DNA of 44,091 nucleotides from Candidatus Hydrogenedentota bacterium. GTDB taxonomy: Bacteria > Hydrogenedentota > Hydrogenedentia > Hydrogenedentales > GCA-2746185. This document shows positions 19,422 through 27,162 of the stretch, piece after piece (within the stretch, counting starts at the first letter, position 1; every line of letters begins with the position of its first letter). The stretch spans positions 1 through 44,091 of the forward strand of contig CANKTP010000005.1 of assembly GCA_947486375.1 (NCBI GenBank), written 5' to 3'. A program made the position numbers and the translations under genes. Under the pieces are notes generated by a model. The model worked only from the letters and a program-made list of their open reading frames with translations. It searched no databases and was not told the origin of the DNA.

Positions 19422-19841
19422 GTGACGGATGCGGGCATCGGGAATGGCAGTGGCACGCGCGACGCGCTTGCCGCCGCCTGCGACGCCCAACGGGCCGCGG
19501 CACTCGTCGGCTTCGACTGGCCCGATGCGCGCGGCGTCTTCGCCAAGGTCGAGGAAGAAATCGGCGAGCTTCGCGAGGCCCTCGACGAGGGCGACATCGC
19601 CCATGCGCGGACCGAGTTGGGCGACCTGCTGTTCGCAGTCGTCAACCTGTCGCGATTCGTGCCGGGCGATCCCGGCGAGGAATTGTCGCGTGCGACCGCG
19701 CGCTTCGAGCGACGCTTCTCCCTGCTCCGTGAAGCCCTCGTGCGCCAGGGCAGGGCGATCGAGAGCTGCACGCTCGATGAGTTGGACCTTGTGTGGGAAG
19801 AGGTTAAGCGGCTCGAACCGCGCGGCGGAAAAAAAGCTTGA
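19422..19841 (+). CDS. mazG: MazG-type nucleotide pyrophosphohydrolase
   Basis: This 139-residue all-alpha NTP-PPase hydrolyses nucleoside triphosphates to monophosphates and PPi. The metal-binding motif is intact: KVEEEIGELREAL followed by ARTELGDLLFAVVNL. The preceding ALVGFDWPDARGVFAKV matches the linker into the second domain of long MazG proteins, so this is a single-domain version equivalent to the C-terminal half of E. coli MazG. The GTG at 19422 is chosen because GGGGAGG lies 8 bases upstream; an earlier in-frame ATG at 19272 would add an unrelated cysteine/arginine-rich stretch within the leader. It lies just upstream of the dnaA region. Confidence 0.88.
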   Translation: MTDAGIGNGSGTRDALAAACDAQRAAALVGFDWPDARGVFAKVEEEIGELREALDEGDIAHARTELGDLLFAVVNLSRFVPGDPGEELSRATARFERRFSLLREALVRQGRAIESCTLDELDLVWEEVKRLEPRGGKKA

Positions 19842-19917
19842 CACCAACGGCGATCATGCGGCAAACTCCCCGCCTTGCGATCGCGGAATCACCTTATTTT
19901 ACGGGCTTGAGATCGAT

Positions 19918-19959
19918 CGTGGATAACCAGTGGACAACACGGGGGTATCCTGTGGATAA
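19918..19959 (+). promoter_or_regulatory. DnaA-box cluster upstream of dnaA
   Basis: TGTGGATAA at 19951-19959 is a perfect DnaA box. CGTGGATAA at 19918-19926 differs by one base, and AGTGGACAA at 19929-19937 by two, all in the same orientation. The cluster sits about 280 bases before the dnaA start. Confidence 0.7.
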
Positions 19960-20144
19960 GCGGTGGACGACCCCGGGATTTAGCGTTTTCATCGGTTTCC
20001 AAGTTGAGTTCGGCGACTCCAGGGAGGATCGTCCCGGCGAATGATTTGGCGCGCCCCGCCAACGACGGATGCGGCTGACCACCGCGTCCGCGCAACGTTG
20101 CAGTGCAGCAATTCAAGAAGAAGCGCAAGGAGACGGTTTCGTAA

Positions 20145-20165
20145 CGCCATGCTTGCGGCATGGCG
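20145..20165 (+). promoter_or_regulatory. Stem-loop in the dnaA 5' leader
   Basis: CGCCATGC (20145-20152), a 5-base loop and GCATGGCG (20158-20165) form a perfect 8-bp stem about 70 bases upstream of the dnaA ATG. No T-run follows, so it is more likely a leader structure or protein-binding palindrome than a terminator. Confidence 0.45.
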
Positions 20166-20236
20166 CCGGGGATGTTCGTTTGGACCATCTGCGGAGTGAC
20201 TGCGAGACCATTCATCACCAAGGGCCGGGAGAGCGT

Positions 20237-21604
20237 ATGCCAAGCAGGGACAAGAATCCGTGGGAGGAAGTCCAGGACCGGTTGCAAACGGTCCTCGACG
20301 ATCACAGCTACAAGAATTGGTTCGCGCAAACGCACTTCGAGTCGTTCCACGACGGATACCTGACCGTCCAAGTCCCCAGCCCCTTTTTCGCCGCATGGCT
20401 CCGCGATCACTACCTCGATGTCATCGCCGGGTCCGTCCGCGAGATGTTCCCCGAGTTCCGCGAGCTCCGCTTCTCCCTCGCCAGCGGCGCGACGGCGCCG
20501 GCCGCCATCCCGGTCGTTCCCGACATGAACGGCGCCGCGGCCGCCTCCAGGAAAAAGGCCGCCAAGCTAATGCCGCGATTCACCGGCTTCAATTCTCGAT
20601 ACACCTTCGACCGCTTCGTCATCGGCTCCGGCAATCGCTTCGCCCACGCGGCGGCGAAGGCCGTCGCCGAAAATCCCGGCCGTGCCTACAACCCCTTGTT
20701 TCTCCGCGGTTACACCGGCCTGGGAAAGACCCACTTGATGCAGGCCATCGGGCAGGAAGTCCTCGGCCGCGACACCGGGGCTTCGGTCGTGTTCTTGTCC
20801 TCCGAGCAATTCACCAACGAGCTGATCGATTGCATCGCCAGGAAATCGATGCCGCGGTTCCGCGCGAAGTACCGCAAGGTCGACGTGCTCTTGATCGACG
20901 ACATCCATTTCATCGCGGGGAAGGAGGCGACGCAAGAGGAATTTTTCCATACCTTCAACGAACTGTTCGACATGCACAAACAGATCGTGCTCAGCAGCGA
21001 CCGCGGTCCCAAGGACATCCAGGGGCTCGAGGAGCGCCTCGTGTCGCGATTCGAGATGGGACTGGTCACCGACATCCAGCCGCCCGACACCGAGACCCGC
21101 ATGGCCATTCTCCAAAACAAGGCCTCGGAAGAAAATTTCACCGTCCCTCCCGACATCGTCCGCTACATCGCCACCTATGTCACCAGCAATATTCGCGAGC
21201 TCGAGGGGGCGCTCACGGCGGTGCTCGCCTACGCGCGCCTGCAAAACGAACCCTTCTCGATCGAGATGGTCCAGGACGTCCTGCACGACCTGGTCGGCCG
21301 GCATAAACTGCGGCCCATCACCATCGAGGGAATCCAGAAAGTCGTCGCCGAGCATTTCGACGTGCGGATCGCCGATCTACGCGGCCGCAGCCGCCAACGC
21401 CAAATCGCCTATCCGCGCCAGATGGCCATGTACTTCTGCAGGCAATTGGTGCCGACCCTGTCCCTCGGGGTCATCGGCGAGGCCTTCGGCGGCAAGGACC
21501 ACACCACGGTCATCCACGCCTGCAAGAAGATTTCTGCCGAGTCGCAAGGCGACGAATCCGCGCGGCAGCGGCTGGTCCAAATCGAGAAAGCCATCCGCGC
21601 CTGA
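20237..21604 (+). CDS. dnaA: Chromosomal replication initiator DnaA
   Basis: This 455-residue protein has domain I (NPWEEVQDRLQTVLDDHSYK onward), a short linker, the AAA+ domain with Walker A GYTGLGKTHL and Walker B LLIDDIHFIAGK, and domain IV. The DnaA signature is GGKDHTTVIHACKKI. YTGLG in place of the common GVGLG is a mild variation. The ATG at 20237 is supported by GGGAGAG a few bases upstream and gives a family-like N-terminus; the open frame extends farther up but into leader sequence. It is preceded by DnaA boxes and converges on mcsB. Identification is firm. Confidence 0.97.
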   Translation: MPSRDKNPWEEVQDRLQTVLDDHSYKNWFAQTHFESFHDGYLTVQVPSPFFAAWLRDHYLDVIAGSVREMFPEFRELRFSLASGATAPAAIPVVPDMNGAAAASRKKAAKLMPRFTGFNSRYTFDRFVIGSGNRFAHAAAKAVAENPGRAYNPLFLRGYTGLGKTHLMQAIGQEVLGRDTGASVVFLSSEQFTNELIDCIARKSMPRFRAKYRKVDVLLIDDIHFIAGKEATQEEFFHTFNELFDMHKQIVLSSDRGPKDIQGLEERLVSRFEMGLVTDIQPPDTETRMAILQNKASEENFTVPPDIVRYIATYVTSNIRELEGALTAVLAYARLQNEPFSIEMVQDVLHDLVGRHKLRPITIEGIQKVVAEHFDVRIADLRGRSRQRQIAYPRQMAMYFCRQLVPTLSLGVIGEAFGGKDHTTVIHACKKISAESQGDESARQRLVQIEKAIRA

Positions 21605-21614
21605 TCGGCGCGGG

Positions 21615-22667
21615 CTAGGAAAACCGCCCACGGAAGAGTTCGGCCCGCTCGGCGTTTAGGGTGGCCTCGTCTGCGGGCTGACCGTGGCGCATTTCCAAGT
21701 GCGCTTGCTGGCAGGAGAGGAACGTCTCGTTCAACGACTGGAACGTGACGGCCTCGAGCATGCCGCTGGACACGCCCAGGCGCAACGACGACCAAACCGA
21801 CAAGGCCTCGCGGAATTCGATCAGCCGCGCCCCCCGGGCGGTCCCCACGGCCCGGCCCACGAGGTCTTCCAATCGCAGCGGCGCCTCGGACGCGAGCCGC
21901 GCCCGGGCATCGCGTTCGCGAACCAGGATTTCTCCCGACACCAGATTCCTCAAGTGAAACAGGATTTCTTCCTCGGAGCGGCCCAAGGTGCTGATGTTGC
22001 TCACCCGGTACACGTCTCCCGCGGCATGGCCGCGCTGGTGGAAGAGCGGCTGCATGAGGTGCCGCTTCTCGCGAACGGTTTCCGCGAGCCTCGGGATCTC
22101 GCCTTGGGCGGCGAGCGCGGGAAGATGAAGCAGGACCGAGCCATCGAGGGCCGTGCCCAAGTCGCCCAGCCGCGCGGTGAGGTACCCGAGGCGCGTGCTG
22201 AACGCGAAATCGAGCAACACCGAGAGCCGGTCGTCCACCAAGTTCAAGCGGGTCCAAACGCCCTGGAGGCACAATCCCGCGCCCAAGGCCCTAAGTTCGA
22301 GATGGTTCTCGCCGTTGACGACGATCGCCATGGACTGGTCGTCCGCGACGTAGACGCCGCCACCGTCTCTTTCCCGCGACGGCAAGGACTCGGACGGAAG
22401 GAGGCGGCGTTCGCCCAAAAAGCGAAGTTCCATGTCGCTCAATTCGACAAAGGGCCAGTACTTCCCCGTGGAAAGGTAATTGAGACCCTCGAGTGCCCCG
22501 AGCACCCGCTCCTCGATGGACTTCGCGTCCGCGTTCGAGCATTGGCCGGGAAAGGGAAAATCGGAAAAATTCCGAAGCAACCGGCAGCCCGAACAGAGGG
22601 CGACATCGTCATCGGGGCCGGTCGCGGAGACCCATGCGGCCCGCGTATCGAGAAGGGTCTCGACCAT
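21615..22667 (-). CDS. mcsB: McsB-like protein, catalytically degenerate (probable pseudokinase)
   Basis: This 350-residue protein aligns along its length with the protein-arginine kinase McsB (phosphagen-kinase fold). Shared segments include RNFSDFPFP, RLGYLT, HLPAL, YRVSNISTLGRSEEE and a C-terminal regulatory half. The catalytic sites do not survive. The SSRxRLARN motif reads CSGCRLLRN (Arg to Gly27), NEEDHIR reads NGENHLE, and SCPTNxGTGLRAS reads ARLGDLGTALDGS, losing the catalytic Cys and an ATP-binding Arg. VRGxYGEGS reads MQPLFHQRG. The reference motifs are recalled from Bacillus and Geobacillus McsB. It starts one base after mcsA ends, with GAGGGCG upstream, so the partner is retained. 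A structural, ClpC-adaptor role is plausible; arginine phosphorylation is unlikely. Confidence 0.88.
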   Translation of the reverse strand: MVETLLDTRAAWVSATGPDDDVALCSGCRLLRNFSDFPFPGQCSNADAKSIEERVLGALEGLNYLSTGKYWPFVELSDMELRFLGERRLLPSESLPSRERDGGGVYVADDQSMAIVVNGENHLELRALGAGLCLQGVWTRLNLVDDRLSVLLDFAFSTRLGYLTARLGDLGTALDGSVLLHLPALAAQGEIPRLAETVREKRHLMQPLFHQRGHAAGDVYRVSNISTLGRSEEEILFHLRNLVSGEILVRERDARARLASEAPLRLEDLVGRAVGTARGARLIEFREALSVWSSLRLGVSSGMLEAVTFQSLNETFLSCQQAHLEMRHGQPADEATLNAERAELFRGRFS

Positions 22668-22668
22668 G

Positions 22669-23193
22669 TCAGTTCGCCCTCGAGTCGGTTATTTTCAGTC
22701 CCTCTTCTAGCCGGCGGATATCGTCGCGCAGCCCGGCGGCATCCTCGTAGTTCTCCGACCCGAGGGCCGTCTTGAGCAGCGCGCGCTTCGATTGGAGGTC
22801 CGTGCGCTGGCGCGCGCGGGCGTCCTCGACGCGCGGGGTCTTCCCCCGGTGAATCAACGCCGTGTGAATTCCCTCGAGCAGGGACTCGAGCTGCGCCGGA
22901 AACGACTCGTAACAGGCGCTGCACCCCACCTTTCCCGTATCGAGGACCGTGCGCAAATCGGTCTCGCACACCCTGCACGTTTCGTTCGAGATCGCCGTCG
23001 CCGTGGCCGCGCCGCGGGATTTGCGCCCGCCCCGGGAAAATGTCGGCGAATCCCCCAGCTCGAATCCTCCCTTGGATTCTTGCTGCTGCGCCGAAAGACA
23101 CGCGGGGCACAGTTGAAGATGATTGACCCGCCCGTCCACCACCTCGGAATACCGCACCGAGGCCGGGTTACTGTGGCATTTCTGGCAAAGCAT
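22669..23193 (-). CDS. mcsA: McsA-like zinc-finger / UVR-motif protein
   Basis: This 174-residue partner of McsB has four CxxC pairs: MLCQKCHSNPA, LCPACLSA, CRVCETDL and CSACYESF, arranged as two zinc-binding units. A C-terminal UVR motif follows (SENYEDAAGLRDDIRRLEE). In Firmicutes McsA binds and stimulates McsB and helps target ClpC. The ATG at 23193 is supported by GGAGG 7 bases upstream; the longer open frame adds only a basic run. The gene is followed after one base by mcsB. All CxxC pairs are intact, in contrast with the degenerate kinase. Confidence 0.93.
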   Translation of the reverse strand: MLCQKCHSNPASVRYSEVVDGRVNHLQLCPACLSAQQQESKGGFELGDSPTFSRGGRKSRGAATATAISNETCRVCETDLRTVLDTGKVGCSACYESFPAQLESLLEGIHTALIHRGKTPRVEDARARQRTDLQSKRALLKTALGSENYEDAAGLRDDIRRLEEGLKITDSRAN

Positions 23194-23344
23194 CTCGTGC
23201 CTCCGCTGGCGCCGGTTTCGACCCGCCAATTATACCACCGCCGTCCGCGGCGATTCATTCGTCGCAAGACTTCATGATGTTACAATGGCGCCGAGTGTTT
23301 CGACGAACCGGCCATAAGGGCCGAATATCCGGAGCGGACTTCTC

Positions 23345-24487
23345 ATGGAACAAACGATGGCGCGAGGCGATTCGACGCGGGGCCTCCTCCCCGGATGGGT
23401 CATCCTCGTCCTCATGACGGGAGCGGGCCTCGCGATCCAGGGCTGCGGCTATATTGCCGACGACGATCAAAAGATCATCGCGAAGTGGGACGACGAAACA
23501 TTCCGGCGCGCCGACATGAAACGGGTCCTGCGCAAGATGACCGACGAGGAACGCCCCTTGATCCAGACCAAGGGAGATTTGCTCCGCGCGGTCGGCAAGC
23601 ATGTCGATGACCAGATCAAGAAGTCCGCTGTCAAGCAACTGCGGGCCGGGAACAAACTCGAGCCGCGACGCGATGCCGCGCGCGAGGCCTACTTCAAGAA
23701 ATTCCCCGAATACCGGACGGTGTACGAAATCCAAGACCCCGCCGCCGTCGAGATGACCCAGGCCGACCTGAACGCGCTCAAGGAGGCCATCGAACTGGGT
23801 ATCGACGACGAGGAAGAGAATCTCATGCTGGACGACGCCGTCCTCGTCATGGCGCGCGAGGCGGTGCAGAACGGCACGCTGACGGTCGGCGAGGACGAGT
23901 ACGGCGCCGAATACCGCATGCGCGAGGGCGAGCTTGTGCAATTCGAGTCCATCGAGTTCCTCGCCTTGCAGTTCCCCGCCGACAAGCCCAACGCGGTCGC
24001 CGAGGCCGCCGAGGCGCGGCGCCGCATCGACGCCGGCGAGACCTTCGACCAAGTTGCCGGACCCTATGCCGAGAAAGACCCCTCGATGGCGCTTCGCTCG
24101 GGCTTCGAGAACAACCCGAGCGTCCCGAAGTTCCGTGAGTTCTGGGAAATGGCCACCGGTGCCAAGAAGGGCGACATCATCGGCCCCATCTATCTCCCGC
24201 CCCACGAGCTCGCCAAGGTCGACGCGGCAGGGAAGATGGTCGCGGCGAAGATGCCGGGCGCGCACCTCGTCTTCGAAGTCCTCGAGCACACCCCTGCCCG
24301 GACAAAGACCTTGGAGGAGGCCCGGCCCGCGCTCGCGCAAGACCTGTTCCTCCGCAAGATGATGGCACAGCTGCGGGAACAACACGGCGTCGAGATTCTC
24401 GAGGAAAACTTCTGGAACCCGGAAGGTTACGGGGACCAATTCAAGGACACCATGATCAAGACCACGGTGGGTTCCCCGTCCAAGTAG
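23345..24487 (+). CDS. SurA/PrsA-like peptidyl-prolyl isomerase lipoprotein
   Basis: This 380-residue exported protein has a hydrophobic signal (about residues 14-33) ending in a lipobox-like LAIQGC, so it is probably lipid-anchored. A helical SurA-N-like chaperone region follows (KWDDETFRRADMKRVLRKM and onward). The rear part resembles a divergent parvulin domain (VEFESIEFLALQF-type opening, GDIIGPIYLPPHE, GAHLVFEVLEHTPARTKT), closing with the EEARPALAQDL helix usual for these proteins. The expected role is folding of periplasmic or outer-membrane proteins. GGAG is seen 10 bases before the ATG; a second ATG at codon 5 is possible. It diverges from mcsA. Isomerase activity is not certain. Confidence 0.75.
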   Translation: MEQTMARGDSTRGLLPGWVILVLMTGAGLAIQGCGYIADDDQKIIAKWDDETFRRADMKRVLRKMTDEERPLIQTKGDLLRAVGKHVDDQIKKSAVKQLRAGNKLEPRRDAAREAYFKKFPEYRTVYEIQDPAAVEMTQADLNALKEAIELGIDDEEENLMLDDAVLVMAREAVQNGTLTVGEDEYGAEYRMREGELVQFESIEFLALQFPADKPNAVAEAAEARRRIDAGETFDQVAGPYAEKDPSMALRSGFENNPSVPKFREFWEMATGAKKGDIIGPIYLPPHELAKVDAAGKMVAAKMPGAHLVFEVLEHTPARTKTLEEARPALAQDLFLRKMMAQLREQHGVEILEENFWNPEGYGDQFKDTMIKTTVGSPSK

Positions 24488-24541
24488 GCGTCAATCGCAC
24501 CCACGCCACGGGGCGGATATAAAGCTAAATTCGGCAGTAGC

Positions 24542-24625
24542 GGGGACTGACTCCGCCTTTTGCCCGGCGGTTTGTCTGCCCTTCGTAGCCTTGGCGAAGG
24601 AGGGGGCAAAACGCGGTCTCTGTCC
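24542..24625. repeat. 84-bp imperfect inverted repeat (REPIN/MITE-like)
   Basis: The left arm GGGGACTGACTCCGCCTTTT (24542-24561, continuing GCCC) pairs with the right arm at 24602-24625 with about five mismatches. The interior contains CCTTCG...CGAAGG, an inner stem. The GGGGACTG outer end is like that of the 37779-37870 element, and such ends are typical of REP sequences mobilised by RAYT transposases. It lies between a plus-strand gene and the second 101-bp repeat. Confidence 0.75.
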
Positions 24626-24719
24626 ATTGCCCTCGCGGTAGTCGCCCGGATTGTCACCACATGACTGGCAAGGGCAAGTTATGCGAGGGATAGACCTCCA
24701 ACTGCCGAATTTAGGATAA
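24619..24719 (+). repeat. 101-bp dispersed repeat, copy B
   Basis: This gap-free partner of 10851-10951 is in the same orientation. The embedded 10-codon frame here reads MTGKGKLCEG and ends in UAG at the same place as in copy A. The copy overlaps the end of the REPIN-like element and ends just short of the rpsT terminator. No plus-strand gene follows, so a promoter role is not general to the element. Confidence 0.85.
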
Positions 24720-24722
24720 ACG

Positions 24723-24754
24723 AAAAGACCGCACCGTTCGAGAACGGGACGGCC
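24723..24754 (-). terminator. Intrinsic terminator of rpsT
   Basis: On the minus strand a stem of about 13 pairs (GGCCGTCCCGTTC with GAACGGTGCGGTC, one mismatch, short loop) is followed by TCTTTTCGTTT. It lies 23 bases downstream of the rpsT stop codon. Confidence 0.85.
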
Positions 24755-24776
24755 TTCGGGAAATGACGTTCGAGAA

Positions 24777-25043
24777 CTAGGCTTTCTTGGCGGCGGCGCG
24801 GCGCTGGATGTTCGACTTCTTCCGCGCGGCCGTCCGGGCGTGATATACGCCCTTCGAACAGGCGCGGTCGATCTCGCTGAGGGCGGTCTTCACCGCGGCA
24901 TCGAGCTTCGCCGGATCTTCCTGGGCGAGCGCTTGCTCGGCTTCCTTCACATAGGTCTTGACGCGCGAACGCACCGCGACGTTGCGCTGGCGGCTTCTTT
25001 CGTTCGTCTCGATGCGTTTCTTCTGGGACTTAATGTTCGCCAT
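24777..25043 (-). CDS. rpsT: 30S ribosomal protein S20
   Basis: This 88-residue, very basic protein has the S20 N-terminus MANIKSQKKRIETNERSRQR and ends ARKKSNIQRRAAAKKA after KGVYHARTAARK. It binds 16S rRNA in the small subunit. It is monocistronic, with a clear promoter (25098-25126) and an intrinsic terminator. The length is normal for the family. Confidence 0.97.
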   Translation of the reverse strand: MANIKSQKKRIETNERSRQRNVAVRSRVKTYVKEAEQALAQEDPAKLDAAVKTALSEIDRACSKGVYHARTAARKKSNIQRRAAAKKA

Positions 25044-25097
25044 GACTGTCCTTTGTCGCCCGGGGCACGCCCGGATATTGTCCGATTTAGAACGGTT

Positions 25098-25126
25098 AGT
25101 CTAGCAAATAAAGGCGGTTCGTTCAA
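25098..25126 (-). promoter_or_regulatory. rpsT promoter
   Basis: On the minus strand TTGAAC (25121-25126) and TAGACT (25098-25103) are spaced by 17 bases. They lie 55 bases upstream of the rpsT ATG. Confidence 0.7.
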
Positions 25127-25172
25127 CCTAAGATTACGCAAGGGCCGTGCGGGCCGGAACGGGCCATTCCCC

Positions 25173-25994
25173 TCAGAAATTCCGGATCAGGGCCTCGCCG
25201 ATTGGGCCGCGTTTCCCGGCATTGCTATTGATGCTCCTCTTGACCATGACTTCGTCGATTCGGAACCCGCGATACAGCTCGGAAACCAGGTCCGTCATCG
25301 AATTGGACAAGATCGCGTGGACGCCGCGGACGGTAAGCTCTCGAAACGTCTTGGCGAGGAGCTCTTGTGAATCTTCGCCGAACCCGCCCTTGCCGTAGGC
25401 GGTGAACGACGATGTCTTCGATATCGGATGGTAGGGCGGGTCGAGATAAACCAAGTCCCCGGGCTCGGCGGTCTTGAGTATCGAGGTGAACGGCGCGTGC
25501 TCGAGGGTGGCCCTCTTGAAGGCCTCGGCCGCGGCCCGCAGGTTGGGTTCGTCGCAGATGTTCGGGTTCGCGTATTTCCCGAGGGGCGTGTTGAATTGTC
25601 CCTTGCGGTTCACCCGGTAGAGGCCATTGAAACACGTCTTGTTCAGGTAGACGATCCGGGCCGCCCGTGCGATCGCATCCGCCGGCAGGTTCGCGCGCAG
25701 CTCGTAGAAGTACGTCTCGCAATGGCGAGACTTGTGTTGCGCCAACAATTTGATGACCCGGTCGACATGGTCGCGGACGGCCCGGTACGTCTCGATCAAT
25801 TCCGCATTGTTGTCCGAGAGCCAAGCCTTCGAGCGAGGAAGCTTTTTCAAGCGTACCAACTCGAAGAACAGGGCGCCGCCGCCGAGGAACGGCTCATGGT
25901 AGCGACGGAATTCGGGCAACTCCTCGATTCGGCAAAGCAACTCCGGCAACAGTTCGCCCTTGCCCCCGACCCATTTCAACAGGGGCCGCGGCAT
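25173..25994 (-). CDS. Dam/MboI-type DNA adenine methyltransferase (D12 class)
   Basis: This 273-residue alpha-class N6-adenine methyltransferase begins RPLLKWVGGKGELLPELL, has the SAM-binding motif in EPFLGGGALFFEL and the catalytic DPPY in LVYLDPPYHPISK. The target-recognition region NKTCFNGLYRVNRKGQFNTP is the segment shared by Dam, DpnM and MboI methylases, which suggests GATC as target. The ATG at 25994 gives a family-like start; upstream in-frame sequence belongs to the nuclease gene read in another frame. It is the last gene of the three-gene cassette, 17 bases after the nuclease, and protects host DNA. Confidence 0.9.
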   Translation of the reverse strand: MPRPLLKWVGGKGELLPELLCRIEELPEFRRYHEPFLGGGALFFELVRLKKLPRSKAWLSDNNAELIETYRAVRDHVDRVIKLLAQHKSRHCETYFYELRANLPADAIARAARIVYLNKTCFNGLYRVNRKGQFNTPLGKYANPNICDEPNLRAAAEAFKRATLEHAPFTSILKTAEPGDLVYLDPPYHPISKTSSFTAYGKGGFGEDSQELLAKTFRELTVRGVHAILSNSMTDLVSELYRGFRIDEVMVKRSINSNAGKRGPIGEALIRNF

Positions 25995-26011
25995 CGCTTG
26001 TGTCCGGTGCC

Positions 26012-26401
26012 TCAAAGGCCGAAGTACAGTTCGAGCCACTTGGGCAAGTCCTCGAGCTCGACCGCCATCCCGGTCGAGATAAGATACGACTCCATGTTCG
26101 CGGTGAATCCGGCGCCCGCGAACACCACGATGCCGCGGATGGGCCACGCGCGGATGTCCGCGATCGTCGCCGGGATCTTTTCCTCGGCAGTGCCCTTGGT
26201 CGCCTGATACTTACACTCGATCCCGAGGCTCACGCGGGTTTCGCGATGTTTCAGCACCACGTCGATCCGCCGCCTCGCCCCCCACAACCGCCGGCCAACG
26301 GCCACCTCGATGTCGACGGCAAGCCCCAGCGTTCGCCCGATATCGGCGACTTGGTCGCGCAATACGGCGCCCGAGGCGACGGCGGCGGATTTTCCAGGCA
26401 T
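26012..26401 (-). CDS. PD-(D/E)XK nuclease, probable restriction endonuclease
   Basis: This 129-residue protein has a recognisable PD-(D/E)XK core: RRIDVVLKHRETRVSLGIEC followed by KYQ, giving the acidic residue and the ExK pair at normal spacing. A GIVVFAGAGF strand and a helix follow. It lies between two methyltransferase genes on the same strand with gaps of 28 and 17 bases, so it is the likely cleavage subunit of an R-M system. It is much smaller than DpnII or MboI (about 280 aa) and not recognisably one of them. Recognition site and subunit structure are unknown. A repair-type or other housekeeping nuclease is the alternative. Confidence 0.7.
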   Translation of the reverse strand: MPGKSAAVASGAVLRDQVADIGRTLGLAVDIEVAVGRRLWGARRRIDVVLKHRETRVSLGIECKYQATKGTAEEKIPATIADIRAWPIRGIVVFAGAGFTANMESYLISTGMAVELEDLPKWLELYFGL

Positions 26402-26429
26402 GGTTTCGCTGCTTTCTGGACGGTCCGCG

Positions 26430-27119
26430 TCAGCCCGGTTTCTTCATGATGAACAGGTAGTTGAACCCGCGCAGGAAGTAGTTTCCCTTGACCGCCTCGC
26501 TGTTCCAATGGCGCCGCTTCATGGTCTTGTTGTGCCGCACGACGCATACGATGTCCACCGGCTCGAAGCGCTTCTCGAGCATCGAGAACAACCGGAACCC
26601 GATCGGGCAGAACGGGTGTTTTTTCTTGAACGAGTCGCACACGTACAGCCCCATGTAGCGCTTGGGCCGCATGATCCGGTCGATCTCCGCGATGACCTTC
26701 TCCATCGCCGGGTAATACTCGGGGCCCTCCGCGTCGAGCTTGCCGATGCATTTCGGGTCGTCCGAATATTCGACATGCGTCGAATACGGCGGATCGACGA
26801 ACACAAAGTCCGCCTTGCCGTCCTCGAGCGGAAGTTTCCGCGCGTCCGCCCGAAAAATATCCGGCCGTGTCGGCGCCAAATCGTAGCCCAGGGCGCGCCG
26901 TTCGAGGTCGCGCGCCACATCGAGCGTCGTCCCGCTCCCGCACATCGGGTCCACCACGAGGTCCTTGGGTTTCGTATAGCGTTGCAAGAGGTTCCAGATG
27001 ACGAAGGACGGCGTCGCCCCGATGTAGTTCTTGTCGCCCTGCATCGTGTCGCCGTAATGTTGCGACGGATATTCCCACAAGGTGGTCGACTGGACTTCAA
27101 GCTGGGGCTTCGCGGGCAT
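26430..27119 (-). CDS. Second DNA methyltransferase of the R-M cassette
   Basis: This 229-residue SAM methyltransferase has the SAM motif DPMCGSGTTLDVARDL (about 57-72) followed by VFVDPPYSTHVEYSDDP (about 105-121). The order, glycine motif before DPPY, and the sequence around it recall COG1041/TRM11-like and gamma-class amino methylases. Both DNA and RNA targets exist in that group, but the gene context favours DNA. The ATG at 27119 is chosen because the next 43 upstream in-frame residues are translated palindromic repeat, not protein. It is the first gene of the cassette (methylase, nuclease, Dam-type methylase). Two methylases with one nuclease is also the pattern of DpnII systems. Confidence 0.8.
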   Translation of the reverse strand: MPAKPQLEVQSTTLWEYPSQHYGDTMQGDKNYIGATPSFVIWNLLQRYTKPKDLVVDPMCGSGTTLDVARDLERRALGYDLAPTRPDIFRADARKLPLEDGKADFVFVDPPYSTHVEYSDDPKCIGKLDAEGPEYYPAMEKVIAEIDRIMRPKRYMGLYVCDSFKKKHPFCPIGFRLFSMLEKRFEPVDIVCVVRHNKTMKRRHWNSEAVKGNYFLRGFNYLFIMKKPG

Positions 27120-27162
27120 GCCGCAGACTTTACCAAAACGACGCGCCCGTTGCGAAGGGTGG

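Larger units (their letters stand above)
19842..20236 (+). other. mazG-dnaA intergenic region, possible origin or dnaA control region
   Basis: These 395 bases precede dnaA. They contain a DnaA-box cluster (19918-19959) next to a comparatively AT-rich patch (CACCTTATTTTACGGG, about 19890), and farther down the 8-bp stem-loop at 20145-20165. This arrangement fits either oriC or dnaA autoregulation. dnaN and recF do not follow dnaA here, so gene order gives no extra support for an origin. Confidence 0.4.

Noticed and set aside
24619-24719. 101-bp repeat as CRISPR or tandem repeat
   Set aside because: Only two copies 13.8 kb apart, with no spacers or cas genes; it is a dispersed element.
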